From NCBI GenBank assembly GCA_009733775.1, contig WOGZ01000330.1, forward strand, positions 1-35,605: a stretch of DNA of 35,605 bases, in the 5' to 3' direction. The notes below the pieces were generated by a model that saw only the letters and a program-made list of their open reading frames with translations, did no database searches and was not told where the DNA came from. A program made the translations under genes and the position numbers. The DNA comes from Alectoria sarmentosa (taxonomy: Eukaryota; Ascomycota; Lecanoromycetes; Lecanorales; Parmeliaceae). Positions 1 through 10,884 of the stretch are shown piece after piece (within the stretch, counting starts at the first letter, position 1; each line of letters opens with the position of its first letter).

Positions 1-55
<55 letters not shown>
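1..55. repeat. (AG)n microsatellite at the window edge
   Basis: An uninterrupted AG dinucleotide run opens the window. Because the sequence begins inside it, its true length is unknown. It may be the point where an assembly broke. Confidence 0.99.
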
Positions 56-58
<3 letters not shown>

Positions 59-1565
59 CGATGACTCCGTCGACATCGGTTATAGTATTCTTCCGCGCGC
101 TCTTTGTTTGAGCTTCTCGCTCTCGGTCTCTCTTGATATCGAATTTCCCTCCCACTCCAGTCCATCTGCCGCTGCATCGCCGACGACCCCAAAACACACC
201 CTTCTTCCAACCTTTCGCCTCCAATTTCAGCATCATCAAACCCCGACACCCTCCATCACACCCCGCGCCCTCTGTGGGGGGGGGGACGATAACCCCACTC
301 CAGTCCGAGCCAGAAAATGACCGTTCAATGCTAGCGGGCCATCCTATGGAAAAATTTACTTTCTACGACGATCGGTCTATAGCGGCTTGGTGTATTGTAT
401 CGAATTAGCTCGCTCGGGCTTTTTCCGGGGGAACATGTGTTATGGTCGTTGATTTGGTGGATTGTGAAGGTTGAAGGAGACGGGGTAATTTGTGGTGCTG
501 GATTGAGCGGTTTGGGAATGATGGGGTTGTGTGGTTGGCGAGGAGGGGTTTGAGGGGAGGGAGTAGGTTGGGGATTATAGTTTTGGGTGGAGAGATGGGG
601 TGAGCGTGTTGTGTGTATTTCGCAGAGCTGGTGACGGACGTTTCGGAAGATGTGTCTCAATATCAGCCTGTTTGAATTTCGCGGCATCTATTCGTTTGGA
701 AGCGGCGGCGTAAGAGCAAGAGCACTCGCGTTGGTAATACAGCTTTTGTGCGGTCGGTGATGCTTGAGCACAGTGTCTTTTCTACTCGATCCAGCGGGAC
801 TGTGGGTTAGTGAGTTGCATAGGAGGTCAGAGCATGGTGGCCATGGCACATGGCCCATCGCATGGATTGTTTCAGAAAAGCGGTCATAGCAGGAGACAGG
901 TGCCATGATGGAGTGATATATATGCCTGTCCTACACCAGTTAATGGCTCGCCAATTCGTTTGTTTTCATCTCTTTCAGAACCACTGCATTCTTGTCCCAC
1001 CCACCCACCCACCCACGTCTGTATATAGCTTCAATTTTACTCCAGGTCTATGTCGTACAGACATGGGAGGTTTTCTTAGCGCTGGGGTACGAGAATATGC
1101 CTGTTCAGGCCTCTATTCGCTACTAAGCCCTGGCGTTGGGACGGGCCCAATCACTACTTATGTCATTTGTATACCCTCATTCGTGTGCGCAAGCACCAAG
1201 GCGGGTTATTTTGCGCGTAAAGTATTCGTATTATCTCTCTGCTTTTTACTGCATGCGCTGTTTCCTCTGAGCGCTAAACGTAAACATCTCGCCCTGCGCT
1301 TTCAAAGGTCGGACTGTGAGGTGGATGGGGCGTTACGAAAATTCGAAGCTCGGCCTACGTCTTTGCAGAATTTATTCGTGGCAGCTGGGTGATTTCGTCT
1401 TTGAGGCTACAACAAAGCTATCGCTAGGAGTCAGGATCTCTGAGATATCCCACGCCAACGATGAAGTCCGAGCTTTGGCCTTGAGTATTATTCAAAGACC
1501 CGAATCGCTCCGATGCGGTGCGCTAGCTGCTCAAGTTTGTACTTTTTATGAAACGAGAGGGCTAG
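56..1565. other. Gene-poor stretch
   Basis: I found no supportable gene here. Open frames exist on both strands (the longest is 180 codons, plus strand, 850-1392), but none shows a recognisable domain or a splice pattern that joins to a neighbour. The segment holds a G9 run near 276-284 and short CCCA repeats near 998-1014. It is probably the downstream flank of the minus-strand protease gene. Confidence 0.5.
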
Positions 1566-2755
1566 CTAGAAAGGTGCTGCAAGTCGCAGGGTCTCAAAAG
1601 CACGGAATCTTTTCAGATACTTCTCGCCACGTCGGTAAGGTTTGATCAACGACATTGAGGGCTCGGTACCATTGGTGGCAGAAGCGGGGTTCAACATTCT
1701 CAACATCTCCTTGGACGGGTTGTAAGCGGGATCAAATACGAGTAGGCTGCGGAAGCCACCTTTCCGCTTCTCGATACCAACGATGGTCATTGAATGACGA
1801 GGCCGCTGGAGATAGATGGGAGGGAGTCCGGTGTTGTGGACTTTGGGAAGCTGTGTAGTGGTGAGAGAGGCGGAGAAATAGTGCTCCACGGAATCGAGCA
1901 GTTTCTCGTATGCCTTGGCGCCATCTTTGACGTCCTCGAATCTGTCCGCTTTGCAAGGGATCTCCAAGCTGCTAAACAGTGCCTGGGCCTGTAAGTATAT
2001 CAATTACGTGTGCAAGGCGTATCAATTCGCTACCGACGGCGGTTTGGAGACGCCATAAGAATGGCTCACGGCAATAGGGGGTTGGAAAGGTAATGCACAT
2101 ACCTCTGGCGTTCCAATGTGCTTTCGAGTGCCCCTGATGCCGCCCGTCTGCACCCGGCTAGACTGATTGAAACCTTGATCCCAAGCCTCCTCGATCATAC
2201 CTTGTATTTCCCAAATGGAGGGAATACCCCCGGCAAACTTTTCAAAACCTAGCGCCTCTACGGCATTGACGTAGCTGACGAGCATTTGGATGTTGTGATA
2301 ACCACAGAAATCGTTCCCCTCATCTTTACCCCCAACTTTGACCTTGCCGAAGTACCGTCCCGTGGAATGGCAGAAGTACGCCGTCTCGATCTCCCGGTCT
2401 TGCTCGACTAGTTTCAGAAGAACATCTGAGATTCCAGAGGGTGCATGTTCTAGATTGTACTTCTCCTCGTCCTCGAGCAAGCGGTATAGCCAGTCCGGCA
2501 TTTTGTTTTCGTAGGCATAGGGCCCGAGATCGCGCTTCTGTATGCCAACTCAGCCTTGGGACTTTTACAAGTTCGGGATTCATTTCGACGCGATGCTATG
2601 GTTTGAATGGGTGGATGCGCAGCAGCTGCGATGGGCTATGGACCTTGGATAGCAGGTATCTAGGAAGAGGGACTCACACCAAGGCGGCCATCCCTCTCGG
2701 CATCGTCGCGCTTGCCTGAGAAGATACCGAAACACCCACCGAGAAGTCCTGGCAT
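1566..2755 (-). CDS. ZUFSP/C78-family cysteine protease (deubiquitinase-like)
   Basis: Three exons on the minus strand (2755-2678, 2537-2103, 1988-1566) give 311 aa. The introns are 140 and 114 nt, with GTGAGT/CAG and GTATGT/CAG borders, and both are phase 0. The product resembles peptidase family C78 (UfSP/ZUFSP), whose ZUFSP members cleave ubiquitin chains. Family motifs in order are LGPYAYENKMPDWL (30-43), the nucleophile in NDFCGYHN (Cys104), GIRGTRKHIGTPE (159-171), RPRHSMTIVG (His236), VFDPAY (Asp257), and a basic C-terminal GEKYLKRFRAFE. The complete Cys-His-Asp set suggests an active enzyme. Metazoan ZUP1 carries several N-terminal zinc fingers; none is visible here, which recalls the compact fission-yeast Mug105. 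The start at 2755 is the only ATG after an in-frame stop, but the 26-residue first exon has no family signature. A missed upstream exon is therefore possible. Confidence 0.85.
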
Positions 2756-3058
2756 CGTTGGGTTGGACACTTGTGGGGTGTAATGTGATGTGCTCGTTTT
2801 CAATATCAAAAGATTTCACCTTTTGCAATCCATGGCGTCGCCATCAGTAGGGAGAGACGGGATTTTGAAAGATATGACATGGCGCCGACAACATCTTTTT
2901 GCGAAATGCCTCGCGCGTCGGAAAGAATGACTATGGTAGGGAGTCGATAGGGTGGTGACAGGGCAGTGAAATTAGAGCTAAAGATAGACCTGGGATAGGG
3001 CTGAATGGAAGGTTTTCTGCGGGCCGAATTATTACCCGGCCTAGCGTGCTTGGGGAGG
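2756..3058. other. Intergenic, upstream of the protease gene
   Basis: Short promoter-side region of the minus-strand protease gene. I see no coding signal and no clear regulatory site. Zinc-finger-like Cys/His pairs were looked for on the minus strand and not found. Confidence 0.4.
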
Positions 3059-3351
3059 AAAAAATAAATTGCCCATAAGGGCCCTCAAAACTCGCAAAAT
3101 TGATTTTCTACCAACTTTTATATCTTGACAACGAAAGCCTTGGTTATAAAAATTCAGTTTATCAATTACTCTACTTAATTGGTTGTAGAACTCTCTAACA
3201 AAAATTAAAAGCGCAGGTTGAGCACTTGAAGACTTATTCGACACCAAAATCCGCCTCAGTGCAATCAATACATTTGTTCCCCCCCCCTGAGGCTTGAACC
3301 TGTGACTCTTGGCAATCTCAATTAAATCGATTTCTACGACTTGAGGAAGGT
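3059..3351 (-). repeat. Degenerate tRNA-like / SINE-like element
   Basis: Read on the minus strand, an A-box-like TCAAGTCGTAGA (3344-3333) lies 44 nt ahead of a B-box-like GGTTCAAGCCTC (3300-3289). That is the normal tRNA spacing. The seven bases before the A box (ACCTTCC, 3351-3345) can pair with the GGGGGGG at the matching 3' position (3286-3280), counting G-T wobbles. The anticodon and T stems are decayed, so this is not a working tRNA. The element continues as a non-tRNA body and reaches a T6 run (3064-3059) that could stop RNA polymerase III, although earlier T5 runs exist. This is the layout of a tRNA-derived SINE. The exact ends are guesses, and no target duplication was identified. 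Confidence 0.42.
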
Positions 3352-3738
3352 ACCCAGTGTTTGTATTTTGTTTGCAGACCCTCTGCTTCCTTTCGCTCTC
3401 TTAAGATGGTCAAAGCATCATACTGTTCGCTCCGAATCACCATCCGATCAGATACACTTCATCAGATGGGATCTAGCAACATGCATGCATGGCAGCGCCA
3501 CCGCGCGGGGCTCAGCTTACACGTAGCATCGCAGCCTTGTCTGCCTTCCAGCCTTGCGCATCCTCCCTTGAGATGGCCCTTCAGAACCCCCTCTCTTCTC
3601 TGACGTTAACCCCCTTCCATAGTCTCAATGCATTGCGACTCTTCACTTTTGTCGCAAAATCCTAGAGACGTTGCTCGTCGCTCCTACGGGACAGATTGGG
3701 ATCAGCGCATGTACATCGCTTCGGGTGTACTGTAATCT
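3352..3738. other. Upstream flank of the NACHT-ankyrin gene
   Basis: No gene is visible. Open frames of 61-80 codons (plus strand) have no recognisable content. The stretch contains pyrimidine-rich tracts (3536-3630) and presumably holds the promoter and 5' leader of the receptor gene. Confidence 0.4.
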
Positions 3739-6700
3739 ATGATGTCATCCCATCTGCCTTCCCACGATGCGTGGACTCGGGCGAGGAATCGTTACACGGA
3801 AGATCTCACACACGAAGAGAAGCAATTATACCTGCAAGCCTCTCCAGAAATGATTTTCTACGATGCCAGTGCGGCCGAGAAGAGTCATGGTGCTAGTAGT
3901 ACCAGTCGCGGGCTGATGAACAAGCTCCAACCCTTCATTTCTGCCATCGAACAGTACAGCCAAGCACTCGACGTGTACTCGAACGCTTATCCTCTTGCAT
4001 TGAGCCCGCTTTGGGGCAGCATCAGGGTCCTGCTTTTGGTAAGACTCTCTTTGAAAGCTCGTTTGAGCCACGTACTGATACTGGGTAACCTCTTGAGATT
4101 GCACGTGAATTCGGAAAATATTTTGAGAAGCTTGTGGACATGTTTGCCAGGATAGGCGACGTACTTCCGCGATTCCAGGTCTACGAGAAATTGTTCCCCG
4201 ACCATGAACGCCTCATGAACGCTCTCTCTGTAGCATACGTGGATGTCATTTGTTTTTGCTCGGATGCCAAGGCCGTGTTTCGTCGTGGACAACGAGCCTT
4301 AAGGACCAGCCTCAAGGTTGGATTCAAACTGATGTGGAAGCCATTCGAGAGCCAGTTTGGCCAACAACTTGACAATTTCCGTAATCACCGAAAGAATGTT
4401 GAGAAAGAAGCCGGTCTGTCGCACATGGTCGAAGCGGCTGAGGCTAGAGCTCTCGCGCTGGCTAATCATTTGCAACTCGAAAAAGCGAATATGGGTGGGC
4501 GCCATGCGACCATACGTACGAAAGCTATTTACTGATTGATATCAGAGAACGAGCACCGTAGGATTATCGCGATGATAACATCCGTCGACGTGGAAGCAAA
4601 GCATAGAAAATTCCAAAGTTTACGTTTCCAGGGGACTGGTGAGTGGTTGCTCCAAAATGACAAGTATTTGGAGTGGAAACATGCTTCTGGCCCATCTTCT
4701 TTATGCTGCTATGGTATACGTAAGCATGGCAGGACGTCTTTCCTTACTCACAGAAAGGTGCACTGACATCGTGTGTACACCTTACAGCTGGGTCTGGCAA
4801 AAGCGTCCTAACGTAAGTATTGATATAAACTCCCCAGCAGATACAGCTGCTGATGACTGTTTCTCTGTAGGTCACGAATTATTGACGATCTTTCTGTTAC
4901 TGTGACTGACCCTCACGTTGCAATCGTGTACTACTATTGCGACTACGCAGACCAAAGAACGCTGCAAACAGACCGAATTCTGGGAACGATACTGAAGCAA
5001 CTTGTTCCAGGTGATCGAATCCCTGAGGAGATCAAGCCGCAGATCTTGCGAGCCTACAAAGATGGCAGAAGAAGTCCGGGAACCTATGACCTAATGGAGA
5101 TAGTGAGTCTTTTGATGGACTTGCGCCCAACCGTGTACGCTGTTCTCGATGGTCTTGATGAATGCGAAAGACCTCCTAGGCAGGACATTCTTAGCTTCCT
5201 GGAGCGCCTGTCAACGCTTGCGAAAGCCTCCGTCCGCACTTTTGTCTCTTGCCGCGATGAAGACCAGCTCTTGCGATCACTGCAGTCCTACCCTCGCATA
5301 CAATTAACAGCCGCAGCACTGGAAAGTGATATCAACTCGTTTGTAGAGGGTTCAGTGAGGTCTAGGATAGAATCTGGGCAATTGACAGTACGGAATCCGC
5401 ATCTTGAGCACCAGATTGTGCGAGAACTTGTGAATAAAGCGCATGGAATGTGAGTACGAAGCAGGTTTTCGAGATCGTAATGGCTGACTTTGCAGGTTCT
5501 TGTGGATCTTCTTCCAGCTGGACGACCTTTGTGAGGCTCTTTCTGACGCAATGATTCGACAGACTCTGCGGGAACTGCCTGTTGGCCTTGTTGAAACATA
5601 CGAGAGAATACTGTTGAAGATTAGCAAGAGTCCCTTGGCCAGGCAAGAAATTGCTCTGAGAATGTTCCGATGGACTGTCTGCTCTCGACGTCCGATGAAA
5701 GCTGAGGAACTCCAAGAGGCTGTTGCATTCGAAGGTTCAGATAAATTCTGGGATAGAGATAAGATACCAGACGAAAATCTTATGATCGAGACGTGCAGAG
5801 GCCTGTTGGTTCGTGATGAAGAGGATAGGACTGTTCGTTTTGCACATCACACTGTTCAGCAGTATCTGCTCTCTGCACCCGCGATCAGAACAGGGCAGGG
5901 GCCACACTTTTCCATATCGCCCCGTTCTGAAGCTGAAGCTCTCATTGGGCGAGTCTGTGTCACTTACCTCTGTTTCTCTGATTTCGAGACCCAAATTGCT
6001 CTTCGAACACCAAATCTACACCTCGAGCCCTTGGGCGTACTCAAAGCTGGTGGACCAGTCAGACTCCCTACTGTTCTCGGAATTGGAAAGTCATTGCTCG
6101 AGATTGCATACCGGCTATTCGGTGGGAAGTCTTCCACAGCGGCTCCTAACATCGATTATAGCAAATACCTAATGCCAAATAAACGAACGCAGCCTCAAGT
6201 TCCATCGGGCCTAACGGAGAAGTATCGGCTTCTCGAGTACATTGTGGAATACTGGATGGATCACACTCAAAGACTGGCGCCTAATTTTCATGCTAAATTT
6301 CGACATTTAGTAATGCACAAGACGCTATCATTTGAATTTCGGCCGTGGGGCCTTAACCAACATTTCGGGAACTATGGTTGTGTCTCATGCTCTGATCCTA
6401 CGAGAGCTAAGGACCTACCGTTTATGTCCCTGTTTCATTACGCTGCTCAGGCCGGCCACTGGAATTTAATGGAAAGCCTCGTTACGGAATACTGTCAGCA
6501 TGAAGTACCTCTCGACGAAACACTTTTAATTGCTTGCCGTGAAGGCCAAGATCTGATAGTCCAAAACCTCATGCGAAGAATCAATTTTGACATTTCCGAT
6601 GGCAGGGCAGTCAATGTTGCCACTGCTGCGGGGAACGCTGGCGTGTTGAAGTACTTTATGGATCTCAGTAAAAACACCGCAGAGCATGGCAGGAATTTTT

Positions 6701-7905
6701 CATCCTACGACTTCATTGCTAACGCAAGTTCATTGTTAAACTTGGCTGCTACGAATGGACATGAGAAAGTGGTAGATGTCATCTTCACTTGGTGCCATTG
6801 GAATCATCCCAAATCTTTCACAGACTCCGACTACATCAACGAAAAGGATGAGAAAACAGGCCGTACTCCATTTTTTTCGGCAATAATGAGCGGTCATGAG
6901 AACATCATTCGCAACTTATTGGCAAAAGGTGCTAAGATCAAGGCCCATGGAAGCACAGCAATTCATATCGCTGCAGAATACGGACATCAAGAGATACTGC
7001 GTATGTTGTTGGAAATTGCCGCCAAAGATCCTGACAACGATGGTGGTGAAATTGACGCCCGCCAGGTCTTGCTCCGCTCCTCCGACTCTGGAGGGAATAC
7101 TCCCTTACACCATGGAGTAAGAAACGGACATTTCCCTGTAGTAGCGTTGATCCTGAAGCATCTACCTCGCTTTGAGTCAGGTTCAATAGATTGGACGACT
7201 GACCGAAGTGGTTTTACAAATTCAAAAACGCCAGTGAGCCATACAGCTTTACATTTGGCAGCGAGAGCGGGTTACGTAGATATTATCCAGCTTCTGATCG
7301 ACAACGGAGCTGTCTTAGAAGCAGAGACGTACCATTTTGAAAAATATACATTATCTCTTCGGCTTCCCTTTGAGGACCAAATTGAAGACCATGGATATAC
7401 AGCTTTACATTTGGCAGCCATAGGTGGCCATCTGGACGCACTCAAGATTCTGAGATACAACGGGGCTAACGACCGTGCTCATACCAGGGGGTTCGAACAG
7501 ACCGCCTTACATCTCGCCGCAGCTGAAGGGCATGAAGCAGTGACAGAGTGGTTACTACAAAATGGCGCCCGAGCCCGTGCAGAAGCAAGATATGGTACAA
7601 GAGCTCTCCAACTCGCCGTGAACGGAGGCCACGATGGGGTAGTACGAACTCTCTTAAAGATCCATCCCGGAAAGGATATACCTTTTGACGGTTACGACCA
7701 AAGCGAGATGGTAGCATTGATCACAACGGCGGCGGAAAACGGACAGGAGTCTGTTTTGCGTGCCATATTTGAATCGAGCGGCAGTCTTGGCACTGCCACT
7801 GGGGTAGAATATCTGAAGGCGGCTTTACGCGTGGCCAAACGCGAGAAGCAAAAGGGCACCGTTGATTTGATAATGTCTTTCCTGAAAGCAAATTCATCCG
7901 ACTGA
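3739..7905 (+). CDS. NACHT-ankyrin STAND receptor (fungal NLR-like)
   Basis: Six exons (3739-4038, 4098-4494, 4546-4719, 4788-4812, 4871-5449, 5496-7905) join in frame to 1294 aa. The introns are 59, 51, 68, 58 and 46 nt. Residues 1-285 form the N-terminal domain common in fungal NACHT proteins (landmarks DASAAEKSHGASS, SPLWGSIRVLLLIAREFGKY, KNVEKEAGLSHM), whose role is unknown to me. The NACHT NTPase follows, with Walker A GIPGSGKS (289-296), Walker B VYAVLDGLDEC (387-397) and a winged-helix-like segment with FAHHTVQQYLL near 610. The C-terminal half (about 800-1250) carries roughly ten ankyrin repeats, several with TALHLAA cores. Such proteins are thought to be ATP-dependent sensors for non-self recognition or programmed cell death. 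The donor GTGGGC of intron 2 is weak but restores the frame exactly. ATG at 3742 is an alternative start. The gene looks intact. Confidence 0.93.
4788..4812 (+). other. 25-nt micro-exon carrying the P-loop
   Basis: This exon supplies GSGKSVL of the Walker A motif and is bounded by a CTTACAG acceptor and a GTAAGT donor. Its length is not a multiple of three, so skipping it would both remove the nucleotide-binding lysine and shift the frame. Confidence 0.88.
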
Positions 7906-8197
7906 GGTAGTCCATTTCCCTGAATTATAGTCTAGAGGTACTGCAATGACTCAACCGAAGCGGACCAGCGACACTATTATCTCACGTTACGATGGACATG
8001 GATGAAATACTGGGTTTCTGATGGCTTGCGGCACGAGGAATAACAAATGCATTCGCCCGCCTCAAGCACTCCCCTTGGCCTGCATGATGTCGAGCCGTAA
8101 TGAGTATCCCAGCTGGGAAAGCTCTGAGCGTAGGCTGCCTTAGCGATTTCTCATATCCCAGAGAAAGAGGAAGTGCTCGAATAGATGCTGGAGGAGT

Positions 8198-8198
<1 letters not shown>
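7906..8198. other. 3' flank of the NACHT-ankyrin gene
   Basis: Noncoding sequence after the receptor stop codon. I saw no clear polyadenylation signal or gene. Confidence 0.4.

Positions 8199-8239
<41 letters not shown>
8199..8239. repeat. (GT)20 microsatellite
   Basis: An uninterrupted GT run. It creates an artificial open frame reading VCVCVC on the plus strand, which should not be annotated as protein. Confidence 0.99.
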
Positions 8240-8241
<2 letters not shown>

Positions 8242-8521
8242 ACTCCTACACGGAGGGGACGACCCCTTGCCCCTCGCCTAGAGGCTAGGGTGGTACTGTT
8301 ATCACCCCACTCGACCTTTAGCTCATGTTCAATTAAGTACATTGGTGGTATCTGGAGTCGCTGGAGAAGTAGTAGCGGTACAGAAACGGACTCTGGCCAG
8401 GTGTGTGGGGTTGAAGTTTCCGAGAGTAGCTTGGAAATTAGACTGTTCGCTCTACAAGCTCAACCACGCTTTCATCCTCATTCGTGTGTTTCCTATTTCC
8501 TTCGCCACTAGTACGCCTTGA
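8240..8521. other. Gene-free spacer
   Basis: No gene is visible between the GT microsatellite and the inverted-repeat block. The only local structure noted is a small hairpin CCTAG-AGG-CTAGG at about 8277-8289. Confidence 0.4.
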
Positions 8522-8613
8522 AAAGATATGGTATATCCCATGGCATATACCATCCCAAGTGATATCATACCGTGGGACGGCATGCCTAGACAGGGCCTGA
8601 ATACCATATCTTT
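8522..8613. mobile_element. 92-bp unit with perfect 13-bp terminal inverted repeats
   Basis: AAAGATATGGTAT at 8522-8534 is the exact reverse complement of ATACCATATCTTT at 8601-8613. The interior is AT/GGG-word rich and includes the near-palindrome around 8531-8552. This could be a very small MITE, but no target-site duplication is evident at the edges, so mobility is unproven. Confidence 0.4.
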
Positions 8614-8791
8614 CAATTGGTATGGGACAGATCCCAACAGATATCATACCACGGTATGGTATATCCGTGGGACTGTCTCACGGGATGGTATAATTTGTGG
8701 GATATCCCATATCTTTGTGGCGGATACGATAAGGTAACAAGACATGTGTAGCTTCTAGTCATCATTTTGTGGCACGACTATATGGTTATGT

Positions 8792-8812
8792 ATGGCTGGC
8801 ATGGCTGGCATG
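8792..8812. repeat. ATGGCTGGC tandem repeat, left arm of inner dyad
   Basis: Two and a third copies of the 9-mer ATGGCTGGC. Its complement nearly matches the ATGTCAGCC repeats at 8871-8898, so the two arrays face each other across about 58 bp. Confidence 0.75.
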
Positions 8813-8870
8813 ATTACATACTTTATGTTCTCATGCGCAAGCATATATTCATGCGTAGGCATTACATAGT

Positions 8871-8898
8871 CATGTCAGCCATGTCAGCCATGTCAGCC
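8871..8898. repeat. ATGTCAGCC tandem repeat, right arm of inner dyad
   Basis: Three copies of ATGTCAGCC. Compared with the complement of the left arm (ATGCCAGCC), each copy differs by a single C-to-T change, which fits transition-type decay of one arm. Confidence 0.75.
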
Positions 8899-9130
8899 AA
8901 AGTAATGATTAGAATAATGACTAGAATAGATGGACTATCTCACGAATACACCATACCCATGGGATAGAGTCCCGCGCCTATACCATCCCATGGGACAACC
9001 CCACCAAAAAACCCGTATCATCCCACAAATGACATGGCTAGAAAAACCTCAATCCCATCCCGCACCATGCATGCATGATATGGCCGAAAAACTCATATCC
9101 CACCCCATCCCATACCATCCCATATCTTTC

Positions 9131-10879
9131 CGGCCCACCGCCCTTCATCTAGCTCTCCTCCGTGCTTGCTAACATTCTATCTCCACTCGACTAGTCGACC
9201 GACTCAGTTCACTATTGTGTCGCAGTCCTCCACGCAGAATTTAAATCACTCACTACTAAGAAAAATTATTCAACCGCTTCCCCTCGAATAAGACTAACTA
9301 ACGTACAACATCCGCGCGTCCAACTCTGCAGCGGCCCTGCTGAGAATTTAATTTACGGTCACTCTTGCGGGATCTTTCAATTGGCCTAGCCACTCACTGA
9401 CATGTAAGTGTTTCTCATGTTATCGTCATTATGGAACGATCACTGGAGCAATTTGGATTATGTGGATGTGTGATTTGGGCTGTTTCGAGGCCAAGGATAG
9501 GAGAGTAGACCTTGTAGATGATATTAGTCTCATGCGACAACAGTATAGAGCTGGAGTGGGAAATGAAGCTATGGATAGGCGATGAAAGAGCCATGTGCTG
9601 GCCGATAGCGAGTATGCATGATGCTCGCTATAACCACGTGTCTTGCAACTCTGTTTTCCGATGGCCTCAATGCGACTCCACTAACTAATACCACAGTCTT
9701 ACGGTTGGCGAGTAGGCCTTCCTTTCTTTGGGAACGCGAATGAATAGGTCAACGTGTACGATGCTTGTCAACATTTCGCTTCCGGCTTGATTATACGGTG
9801 TGTGGCCTCTGCGATTCGCGCAATGCCTGCCACTTCTCAAACAAACCAGGTACTTTTGTTGGGGGAGATTATATGTTAGCGGTGGTAAGAAATTGAGGAG
9901 TGGGCTTGAGGTTGTAGCCTTGATTTATGTGAGAGTCTGTTGCGTGTATCGTATCGTGTAGGACGAGGGGAGTTAGTAAACCTGATGTATGATTATGCGA
10001 GATGGTCTCAGTGTGATGGATGTTGTGGTCGGATATATATATTCCGCCGCCCGCCCCGCGGGGGGGTCGTTTGTTCTGTGTCCTCTTACCGCGGAGCTTG
10101 GCGATAAGAGTGATATTGGCATGCGTTTGCTTTTACCCGATTACTTGGAGGATAAGTGGAAATGAAGATGGGATGGATGCTGGATTAGATATGCCATTCA
10201 TCCCGATGTCACCAGGGGGTAGTTTAGTACACACCATCAGCTGGCCGGCTGGCACGATTTAGGCGTGTAGATACGTGATTGAGCGGTTGGTTCCGACGCC
10301 AGGCCTAGCAAGCTTGAACGGACGATTTATCATTATCCTGCGCTAAGAATCTCTTATAACCCTTGAGGTGTTGTACAGAGCACTAGCTAAACACAGATAT
10401 GGCGGGGCGGGGGATTAACGATGGCTGCTCTACTACCCCTGAGATAGAAGAAATGAAATTCTTTTGAAACCATTGGGTAGTGGGGGCTGTGAGTATATCT
10501 AGTTCAGTGCTGACTCGAATGCATATGTCACACACACACACACACAAATCCGAGTTTACAAATGCCGTGAATGGTGACTGGGCCGTTTCCAACGCCAGGG
10601 CTGGCTATCAAGAGAATAAAGGCCCAAATCGGTGTATTTTTTGAAACCTAGCGCTAGTGATAATACTTTCCATGCTTGTAACAATATAGATCTTAACTGA
10701 AAACGAAGTTACAGACCAGTGTGGGCAGGCGAGATAAAAGAGGGTGTGAATTAAAAGAGACGAAAACCGAATGAAAGAGCCCTACTTGACTGATGCAAGA
10801 CATGTTATATATATATAGAGCTTCTGCATAACTGAGGTTTTCTATTTACGATCACGTGTGTGTGTGGAACACTCCGTGC
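9131..10879. other. Gene-free stretch
   Basis: About 1.7 kb with no gene I can support on either strand. It contains a GC-rich palindromic patch near 10047-10068 and a (CA)9 run at 10529-10546. The segment 9661-9690 loosely resembles the sequence just right of the retrotransposon (16391-16418), but the match is short. Confidence 0.45.
10529..10546. repeat. (CA)9 microsatellite
   Basis: A short uninterrupted CA run in otherwise noncoding sequence. Confidence 0.95.
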
Positions 10880-10884
10880 GATAG
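10880..10884. other. Target-site duplication GATAG (left copy)
   Basis: The five bases directly before the left LTR are repeated directly after the right LTR (16391-16395), as expected for integrase-mediated insertion of a copia-type element. Confidence 0.9.

Larger units (their letters stand above)
8522..9130. repeat. Foldback/MITE-like block of short inverted repeats
   Basis: About 610 bp packed with the words GGTAT/ATACC and GGGAT/ATCCC on both strands. The 10-mer AAAGATATGG occurs at the left edge and its complement CCATATCTTT at 8604, 8708 and close to the right edge near 9119. ATTTGTGGGAT near 8694 recurs inverted as ATCCCACAAAT near 9018. GGGATGGTATA occurs in one arm, and its complement TATACCATCCC in the other. 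A second dyad sits inside (8792-8812 against 8871-8898). There is no coding potential. A nested foldback or MITE family, or a block grown by slippage and inversion, would both fit. I do not recognise a named family. Confidence 0.55.

Noticed and set aside
850..1392. 180-codon plus-strand open frame
   Set aside because: No recognisable domain, no plausible splice partners, and composition like the surrounding noncoding DNA.
3041..3268. 75-codon minus-strand frame
   Set aside because: It overlaps the tRNA-like element and has no recognisable content. A non-coding repeat explains the region better.
8185..8511. 108-codon plus-strand frame through the (GT)n run
   Set aside because: The VCVCVC stretch is a product of the microsatellite and nothing else in the frame looks like protein.
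9661..9690. Resemblance to the sequence right of the copia element (16391-16418)
   Set aside because: Only about 29 bases with several mismatches. Too short to claim a duplication.
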